NCBI RefSeq assembly: GCF_017813365.1
Contig: NZ_JAGIZA010000004.1
Location: forward strand, 62,001 to 126,000
DNA: 64,000 nucleotides
Direction: 5' to 3'
Origin: Roseomonas indoligenes
GTDB lineage: Bacteria; Pseudomonadota; Alphaproteobacteria; Acetobacterales; Acetobacteraceae
Below the pieces are notes generated by a model. That model had not been told where the DNA came from and searched no databases. It saw nothing but the letters and a program-made list of their open reading frames with translations. Below are positions 58,475 to 64,000 of this stretch, one piece after another (position 1 is the stretch's first letter; each line of letters opens with the position of its first letter). A program made the translations under genes and the position numbers.

Positions 58475-59953
58475 CTACTCGGCCAGGAGCCTCCGCGCGC
58501 CGGTGAAGCCTCCGGCCAGGGCGCGGCAGTGGCAGGCGACATGCGGCGCCAGGGCCTCGCACCAGTCCCGCGTTCCCCGGTTCAGCCTGGCGAGGCGGTC
58601 CGCCGCCTCCTGGGCGTCCCGTGCCAGCTTCGCCTCGTCCACGCCCAGCACGCGGCCGTCCCGCAGCTTCCAGTCGCCGCCGATCATCACCTCCCGCAGC
58701 GCCGAGCCGTCCTCGGTGAAGACGATTTGGTTCGCGGCGTCGTTGAAGGGCGCCCAGTTGATGTGGGCGAGATCGAGGAAAAGCAGGTCGGCCAGCCGGC
58801 CCGGCGCGATGACCCCGGCATCCAGCCCCAGCAGCTTCGCCGAACCCTCGGTCGCCAGCCGCACGGTCTCCGCCGTGCCCAGCCAGTCCTCCTCCGTCGC
58901 CTTCTCCCAGAGCCGGGAGGCGAAGGCGGCAAGGCGCATCGCCTCGAACATGTTCTGGTTGTCAGAGGAACCGGAGCCGTCGGTGCCGAGCCCGACCGTC
59001 ACGCCCGCCCGGATTGCCGCCCGTGCGGGCGCGATGCCGGAGGCCAGGCGCATGTTGGAGCCGGGATTGTGGGACAGCCCCGCACCCCGCCGCGCCAGCA
59101 GTTCCAGGTCCGCATCGGTCAGCCATACTCCGTGGGCCACGCTGAACCGCTCGTTCACCAGGCCCAGCCCATCCATATGCGCCAGCAGGGTGGAGCCGTA
59201 GCGGATCTCCCCGCCGCCCGCCTGGAAGCGCGCCTCGGCCACATGGGTCTGCATGGGCATCCCGTGCTCGGCCGCCAAGTCGCGGCAGCCCGCCATGAAA
59301 TCGTCGGAGCAGTGCAGGGGGATGGTGGGCGCCACGCCGAGCCGCACCGTCGCGCTCCGCCAGGACCGGGCGGCGGCATGGATGGCAGCCAAGATATCGT
59401 CCGGCCGCGCCATGGACATGGCGGCGGCCCGCGCCCGGTGCTCCTCCGGAAGGGCCTGGATCAGGCCGGGCGTCGCCTGAAAGAAGGTCAGGTCCGCCAC
59501 CATCGGGGCGAGCACCGCGCGAAGCCCCACGGCCTCGTAGGCCTCGGCCATGACATGCAGCCCTTCCAACGTGGGGCCGGGGAACTCGAAGGGCAGGTCG
59601 TAGCCGGCGGTGCAGCCCTTCCGCAGCATCTCCACCGCGGTCAGGGTGGTGGCGAGCCGCTTGTCCTCCAGCCCGCGACTCCCGCCGATCCAGGGGGCAT
59701 GGGTCAGCAGGAGGGCTAGGTCCCACTTGTCGCCCATGCCCTTGGACAGCCCGCCATGGCCATGGGTATGCCCGTTGATGAGACCGGGCATGACGAGGCG
59801 GCCGGTCGCCTCGTGGCGGGCAGCATCCTCCACGGCCGTACCGGGCGGCAGCAGGGCCGTGATGCGGTCGCCTTCCAGCAGGATATCGGCGAAGGGGGCG
59901 GAGAGGGCGTTGGGTGCCAGCACCCGGGCCCCCGTGATCAGCAGGCGTCTCAT
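58475..59953 (-). CDS. TRZ/ATZ-type amidohydrolase
   Basis: A 492-residue metal hydrolase of the chlorohydrolase/guanine-deaminase-like branch. Metal ligands are in PGLINGHTHGHGGLSKGM, QTHVAEARF, VAHGVWL and GLGTDGSGSSDNQNMFEAMR, all complete. The RLADLLFLDL and WKLRDGRVLGVDEA segments close the composite barrel. It probably deaminates or hydrolyses a cyclic nitrogen compound. ATG 59953 is chosen; GTG 59962 is possible. It is divergent from the HerA-like gene. Confidence 0.9.
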   Translation of the reverse strand: MRRLLITGARVLAPNALSAPFADILLEGDRITALLPPGTAVEDAARHEATGRLVMPGLINGHTHGHGGLSKGMGDKWDLALLLTHAPWIGGSRGLEDKRLATTLTAVEMLRKGCTAGYDLPFEFPGPTLEGLHVMAEAYEAVGLRAVLAPMVADLTFFQATPGLIQALPEEHRARAAAMSMARPDDILAAIHAAARSWRSATVRLGVAPTIPLHCSDDFMAGCRDLAAEHGMPMQTHVAEARFQAGGGEIRYGSTLLAHMDGLGLVNERFSVAHGVWLTDADLELLARRGAGLSHNPGSNMRLASGIAPARAAIRAGVTVGLGTDGSGSSDNQNMFEAMRLAAFASRLWEKATEEDWLGTAETVRLATEGSAKLLGLDAGVIAPGRLADLLFLDLAHINWAPFNDAANQIVFTEDGSALREVMIGGDWKLRDGRVLGVDEAKLARDAQEAADRLARLNRGTRDWCEALAPHVACHCRALAGGFTGARRLLAE

Positions 59954-60075
59954 GGACGGCACCCTGCAAGGGATGCGCCGCGCTGCCTACCCCGGGCCTG
60001 GACCTGTCATCGGAAGGGCAGATTCACGCCCGCGGGCGATGCCGCCCTCCCGCGATCTGCCGTATATGCCTGCCC

Positions 60076-61563
60076 ATGACCATCTCCATCGACATGGGGC
60101 GCACCACCGGCGGCACCCCCGGCACGCTGGACCTGGAGGAGCTCCTCGCCACCCGCCTTCTGGTCCAGGGTAATTCCGGCAGCGGGAAGTCCCACCTGCT
60201 GCGCCGCCTGATGGAGCAGTCCGCCCCCTGGGTGCAGCAGGCCGTGATCGACCCGGAGGGCGACTTCACCTCCCTCGCCGAGAAGTTCGGCCACCTCGTC
60301 ATCGATGCCGCCGCCCATGCGGAAGAGGCAATGGCTGCCGCCGGCGACCGCGTACGCCGCCACCGCGTTTCCGTGGTGCTGAACCTCGAAGGGCTGGAGG
60401 TGGACCGCCAGCTCCGCCACGCCGCCGCCTTCCTCAACGGTCTCTTCGACGCTGAGCGGGACCATTGGACACCCATGTTGGTGGTGGTGGACGAGGCCCA
60501 GCTCTTCGCCCCGGCCGCCGGCGGCGACGTGTCGGACGAAGCCCGCCGCGCCGCCCTGTCCGCCATGACGGACCTGATGTGCCGCGGCCGCAAGCGCGGC
60601 CTTGCCGGCATCATCGCCACCCAGCGCCTGGCGAAGCTGGCGAAGAACGTGGCGGCGGAAGCCTCCAACTTCCTCATGGGCCGTACCTTCCTCGATATCG
60701 ACATGGCCCGCGCCGCCGATCTGCTGGGCATGGAGCGCCGCCAGGCCGAGCAGTTCCGGGACCTCCAGCGCGGCCACTTCATCGGCCTCGGTCCCGCCAT
60801 CGCCCGCCGGCCGCTGGCCATCCGGGTCGGCGCGGTGGAGACGGAAAGCCGCGGCTCCGGCCCCTCCCTCACGCCCCTGCCGCAGACCGCGCCGGAGGAG
60901 GCGCGGGAGCTGATCCTGGCCGCGCCGGACCCCGTCTCCTCCCCGCGCCGGGAACGTCGCACCCCCGCCGCCCCGCCGCAGGACATTCTGGCCCAGCTCG
61001 CACAGGCCTCCGGCACGCGCCCCGCCGCTGCCGCGCGTGCGCCGGAGCCCGAGCCGAGCCCTGAGGAGGCGGCGGAGCGCGAGGCCCGCACGCGCGCCAT
61101 CCTGCATGAGATGCTGTCGGAGGAGGACGCGGCCTTCCGCCCGATCGGCGTGCTCTACCAGGACCTGCTCGTGCGCCTCCGCATCCATGCCGTGGGCGGG
61201 AAGCCGCCGGAACTGCCGGCCTTCCGCCGGATGCTCGCCGTCGCCCGCGCCGGCGTGCCGCCGGAGGCCGCGAACGACCCCGGCTGGCCCGATGCCGCCG
61301 CCCGCGCCGATACCCTGCCCGAGGACACGCAGGGGGTCTTCCTGCTGCTGGCCCACGCTGCCCGCCAGGGCCTTCCCTGCCCATCGGACGCCGCCATCGC
61401 CCGCGCCTATGGCAGCCGCTCCGCCGGCCGGGCACGGCGGCTTCTCACCTGGATCGAGGAGCAGGGTCTGATCGTGCAAAAACCCGCCGCTGGGGGGCGG
61501 CGGGTCGTCGCACTGGTCGGGCTGGCCTGGGAGACGGCGCCCGGGGACCCCGCCGCGGCCTGA
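60076..61563 (+). CDS. HerA-like DUF87 ATPase with C-terminal extension
   Basis: A 495-residue ATPase. Walker A is GNSGSGKS (32-39), Walker B is MLVVVDEAQLFAP (near 138-150), and TQRLAKLAKNVAAEASNFLM plus the arginine of MGRT resemble the HerA/FtsK-like motor family. Residues up to about 265 form the motor; a proline/alanine linker follows (300-340); the C-terminal 150 residues are helical and end in a winged-helix-like stretch (DAAIARAYGSRSAGRARRLL, then EEQGLIVQKPA). HerA proteins normally work with a NurA nuclease; none is in the window. Confidence 0.85.
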   Translation: MTISIDMGRTTGGTPGTLDLEELLATRLLVQGNSGSGKSHLLRRLMEQSAPWVQQAVIDPEGDFTSLAEKFGHLVIDAAAHAEEAMAAAGDRVRRHRVSVVLNLEGLEVDRQLRHAAAFLNGLFDAERDHWTPMLVVVDEAQLFAPAAGGDVSDEARRAALSAMTDLMCRGRKRGLAGIIATQRLAKLAKNVAAEASNFLMGRTFLDIDMARAADLLGMERRQAEQFRDLQRGHFIGLGPAIARRPLAIRVGAVETESRGSGPSLTPLPQTAPEEARELILAAPDPVSSPRRERRTPAAPPQDILAQLAQASGTRPAAAARAPEPEPSPEEAAEREARTRAILHEMLSEEDAAFRPIGVLYQDLLVRLRIHAVGGKPPELPAFRRMLAVARAGVPPEAANDPGWPDAAARADTLPEDTQGVFLLLAHAARQGLPCPSDAAIARAYGSRSAGRARRLLTWIEEQGLIVQKPAAGGRRVVALVGLAWETAPGDPAAA

Positions 61564-61567
61564 TCCC

Positions 61568-61583
61568 GGGGAGGGGCCTCCCC
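61568..61583. terminator. Hairpin between convergent HerA-like and TonB-receptor genes
   Basis: GGGGAGG at 61568-61574 can pair with CCTCCCC at 61577-61583, a few bases after the stop of the HerA-like gene. The loop is very small, so the stem is probably shorter in practice. Confidence 0.4.
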
Positions 61584-61599
61584 AGGACCGGGCTGTTTG

Positions 61600-63774
61600 C
61601 TACCAGCGGTAGGAAACGCTCCCGAGCACGTTCAGCCGGTTCCCGTAGAAGCAGCTGTCGTTCGTCGAGCAGCGGCTGACGTAGCGGGTGTCGGCCAGGT
61701 TGCTCGCGTTCACGCGCAGGGTCAGGCCGCGCATCCGCGGGGAGAGCTTCTCCAGGTCGTAGCGCACCGTGGCGTCGAACAGGGTGGTGGAGGGCACCAC
61801 GTAGTAGTTGCTGTTCGCGCTTGTGGTGTTCCCGAGGTAGCGCACGCCCGCGCCGAGGGTCAGGCCGGAGAGCGGGCCGGCAGCGTTGACGAAGGTGTAC
61901 TCGCCGTAGAGGCCCGCCGTGTTGCGCGGCACGCCGTTCGGGCGGTTGCCGTCCTCCGCCGCCACGGTGGTGCGGGTGATCTCCGGGTCGAGGTAGGTGT
62001 AGGAGCCGACGAGGGTCACGCCGCCGCCCAGCTCCGCCACCGCCTCCAGCTCCAGCCCGCGCACGCGGATCTTGCCGACCGAGACCTGGTTGAAGACGCT
62101 GCTCGGGTCGGTGGTCAGCGTGTTCTGCTGGGTCAGATGGAAGGCGCTGGCCTGGATGAAGCTACGCGTGCCGTTCGGCTGGAACTTGATGCCCGCCTCG
62201 TACTGCTCGCCCTCGAGCGGATCGTAGGTCGCACCGGAGACGGTGGTGCCGATCTGCGGCTGGAAGGACCGGGCGTAGGAGACGTAGGGCGCGAACCCGT
62301 TGTCGAAGAGGTAGATCCCGCCGACGCGCCAGGTGAACTTGCCGTCGTACTGGTAGCTGTTGCCCTCGGTCAGGCGGTTGCGCGTGTCCGCATAGGCGAA
62401 ATCCTGCCGGATGCCGCCCAGCAGCACGAGCTGGCCCCAGCGGATCTGGTCCTGCAAATACAGGCCGTACTGGCTGGTGTTCTGCCGGATGTCGCTGAAG
62501 CGGGAGGAGAGGCCGGGGATCGGCGCCGCGCCGTAGACCGGGGCGAAGACGTCCAGCCCGTTCGCGAGGGCGAAGGCCTGCCCGTTGCGGTAGGCGACGT
62601 AGCTGTAATCGAAGCCGCCGAGGACGGTGTGCGTCAGCGGGCCGGTGGTGAAGTCCGCGCGCAGCTGGTTGTCCAGTTGGAAGGTGGAGACGTCGATGTC
62701 CGCCCGGTAGGCGAAGCGGTTCAGCGTGCGCTGGTCGGCCTGCAGGCCGCCGCCATAGACCTGGTTCCAGGCGATGTCGGTGTGGGAGTAGCGCGCGTTC
62801 TGCTGGAAGGAGAACACGTTGTTGAAGCGGTGGCTGAACTCGTAGCCGATGCCGGCCTGAGTGCGCGCGAACTTGTCGAAGTCGGGCTCGCCGGTGAAGC
62901 GGTTCCGGCTGATGCGGCCGAAGGGCGTCAGCCCCGCCGTACCGTTGAAGGGCAGGAACTGGTTCCCGTTGGTGCTGTCCTGCTGGTAGTAGCCCAGCAC
63001 CGTGAAGGAGGTGTTCGCGTCCGGCCGGAAGGTGAGGGCAGGGGCGACGAAGACGCGGTCATCCCGCGTATGGTCCACTGTCGTCTGGCTCGCGCGGCCG
63101 AGCGCGGTCAGGCTGTAGGACCAGACGCCGTCCGCCGTCAGCGGGCCGCTGCTGGTCGCCTGTGCCTGGGCGCGGCCGTAGCTGCCGGCGGTCAGGCGCA
63201 CCTCGCCCTGCGCCGTGTCCGTCGGCCGGCGGGAGACCATGTTCACCAGGCCGCCCGGCGCGATCTGCCCGTACAGAACCGAGGTGGGGCCGCGCAGGAT
63301 CTCGTAGCGCTCCAGCCCGTAGGTCTCGTACACGTTGCCGGCGTAGCCGGTGTTGTAGCGCAGGCCATTCAGGAAGATGCCGTTGTCCTGGGCGTTGAAG
63401 CCGCGGATCTGGAACCAGTCCGTGCGGCTGTCCGTGCCGTAGTTCTCCACCCGCACGCCGGCGGTGTAGCGCAGCGCCTCGCCGAGCGTCTGGGCCTGGC
63501 GCGCGTCGATCTGGTCGCGCGGCACGACGGAGACGGATTGCGGGTTCTCGATCAGCGGCGTGTCGGTCTTGGTGCCGCTGATCTCCTGCCGCGCGACGAA
63601 GCCGCGCACCGGGTCCAGCGCCCGCTCCGAGCTTCCCGCCACGTCCACCGTGGGAACGCTCACGCTTTCCGTCGCTTCCTGGGCGAAAGCGGCCGAGAGG
63701 GCGACGGTGGTGAGCGCGGTTGCGCTCATCAGCCCTGCCAGCAGGCGCATGGGACGGATAGTGGCGGGGCGCAT
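61600..63774 (-). CDS. TonB-dependent siderophore-type outer-membrane receptor
   Basis: A 724-residue outer-membrane barrel for uptake of a ferric siderophore or similar. The signal peptide is MRPATIRPMRLLAGLMSATA followed by a cleavage near AFAQ. The plug has NPQSVSVVPRDQIDARQAQ, GEALRYTAGVRVENYG and QIRGF, as in the FhuA/FpvA group; barrel strands follow and the last residue is an aromatic Trp (GSVSYRW). A pair of cysteines (CSTNDSC) lies near the end. A second in-frame ATG at 63807 is possible. No cobalamin riboswitch precedes it, so a B12 receptor role is less likely. Confidence 0.93.
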   Translation of the reverse strand: MRPATIRPMRLLAGLMSATALTTVALSAAFAQEATESVSVPTVDVAGSSERALDPVRGFVARQEISGTKTDTPLIENPQSVSVVPRDQIDARQAQTLGEALRYTAGVRVENYGTDSRTDWFQIRGFNAQDNGIFLNGLRYNTGYAGNVYETYGLERYEILRGPTSVLYGQIAPGGLVNMVSRRPTDTAQGEVRLTAGSYGRAQAQATSSGPLTADGVWSYSLTALGRASQTTVDHTRDDRVFVAPALTFRPDANTSFTVLGYYQQDSTNGNQFLPFNGTAGLTPFGRISRNRFTGEPDFDKFARTQAGIGYEFSHRFNNVFSFQQNARYSHTDIAWNQVYGGGLQADQRTLNRFAYRADIDVSTFQLDNQLRADFTTGPLTHTVLGGFDYSYVAYRNGQAFALANGLDVFAPVYGAAPIPGLSSRFSDIRQNTSQYGLYLQDQIRWGQLVLLGGIRQDFAYADTRNRLTEGNSYQYDGKFTWRVGGIYLFDNGFAPYVSYARSFQPQIGTTVSGATYDPLEGEQYEAGIKFQPNGTRSFIQASAFHLTQQNTLTTDPSSVFNQVSVGKIRVRGLELEAVAELGGGVTLVGSYTYLDPEITRTTVAAEDGNRPNGVPRNTAGLYGEYTFVNAAGPLSGLTLGAGVRYLGNTTSANSNYYVVPSTTLFDATVRYDLEKLSPRMRGLTLRVNASNLADTRYVSRCSTNDSCFYGNRLNVLGSVSYRW

Positions 63775-63962
63775 GGCGGTCTCCGGTGCCGTCTCGAGAA
63801 AGGTCATCGCGGCGAACCTCGCATTTATGTGACGTGAGAACGCCTCGCAATTGCTCGCTCGTGTAATGTTCCTGTCACCTGCCCGGTGCGGCATTTCGGC
63901 AACGCTCGCCCCGGTGCCGGACCGGTCTATGCTGTCCGGAAAAGTCCAGGAGAGAGCGAGTC

Positions 63963-64000
63963 ATGTCCCTGCCCAGACGGACGGCCCTCGCGGCGCTAGC
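63963..64000 (+). CDS. First codons of an exported protein, cut by the window end
   Basis: After CAGGAGAG, an ATG at 63963 opens MSLPRRTALAALA, a typical start of a signal peptide with twin arginines. The gene is divergent from the TonB receptor by about 190 bases and may be part of the same uptake system. Its identity cannot be seen. Confidence 0.55.
   Translation, partial: MSLPRRTALAAL

Noticed and set aside
63775-63962. Cobalamin riboswitch or Fur box before the TonB receptor
   Set aside because: No B12 box is found, and the only palindrome (GCAATTGC) is too short to call an operator.

Overview
The window is a 64 kb piece of a very GC-rich chromosome. Codon use, gene families and order (ppx-rlmE-guaB-rsmB-GNAT-guaA, HWE-type kinases, many orphan solute-binding proteins, cobalamin riboswitches on methionine genes) suggest an alphaproteobacterium of the Acetobacteraceae, Roseomonas-like. 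This placement is inference. No phage, insertion sequence or CRISPR array is visible; one tRNA gene (Gln, CUG anticodon) is present.

Layout. 1-10.6 kb: a B12-related methionine block. A promoter flanked by an 18-bp palindrome, then a cobalamin riboswitch, then metE, metF and queH closely spaced, followed by a livKHMGF-type ABC importer. Facing it is a second, short MetE-like gene with its own cobalamin riboswitch. 10.7-12.2 kb: copper genes (DUF2946, PCu(A)C chaperone, a copC broken by one in-frame TGA). 12.5-18.1 kb: LysR/GST/FMN-barrel genes, a cytosine-deaminase-like amidohydrolase and small membrane or unknown proteins. 18.2-24.1 kb: a KaiC-like double ATPase translationally coupled to a hybrid histidine kinase, plus an orphan molybdopterin oxidoreductase. 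24.2-28.7 kb: two divergent helicases, one SUV3-like. 28.7-35.5 kb: chromate genes (chrA and a ChrB-like remnant), then a LysR regulator divergent from an enolase-superfamily/Bug/HD/Bug cluster. 35.8-39.8 kb: two HWE histidine kinases and a single-domain response regulator. 39.9-42.5 kb: aconitase. 43.3-50.6 kb: tRNA-Gln and the ppx/rlmE/guaB/rsmB/guaA housekeeping run. 50.7-55.0 kb: an orphan amino-acid binding protein and nrdAB with candidate NrdR boxes. 55.2-64 kb: small conserved proteins, TrmN6-like methyltransferase, ispB, an SDR, an amidohydrolase, a HerA-like ATPase, a TonB-dependent receptor and the first codons of a divergent exported protein.

How it fits together. The most interesting arrangement is at the left end: one cobalamin riboswitch precedes metE (B12-independent methionine synthase), metF (its methyl-folate supply) and queH (the B12-independent replacement of the cobalamin enzyme QueG). 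This looks like a B12-sparing operon that links methionine synthesis to queuosine tRNA modification. The second riboswitch-controlled MetE-like gene 6 kb away belongs to the same response. All gene functions are assigned from recognised motifs and family knowledge without database searches.
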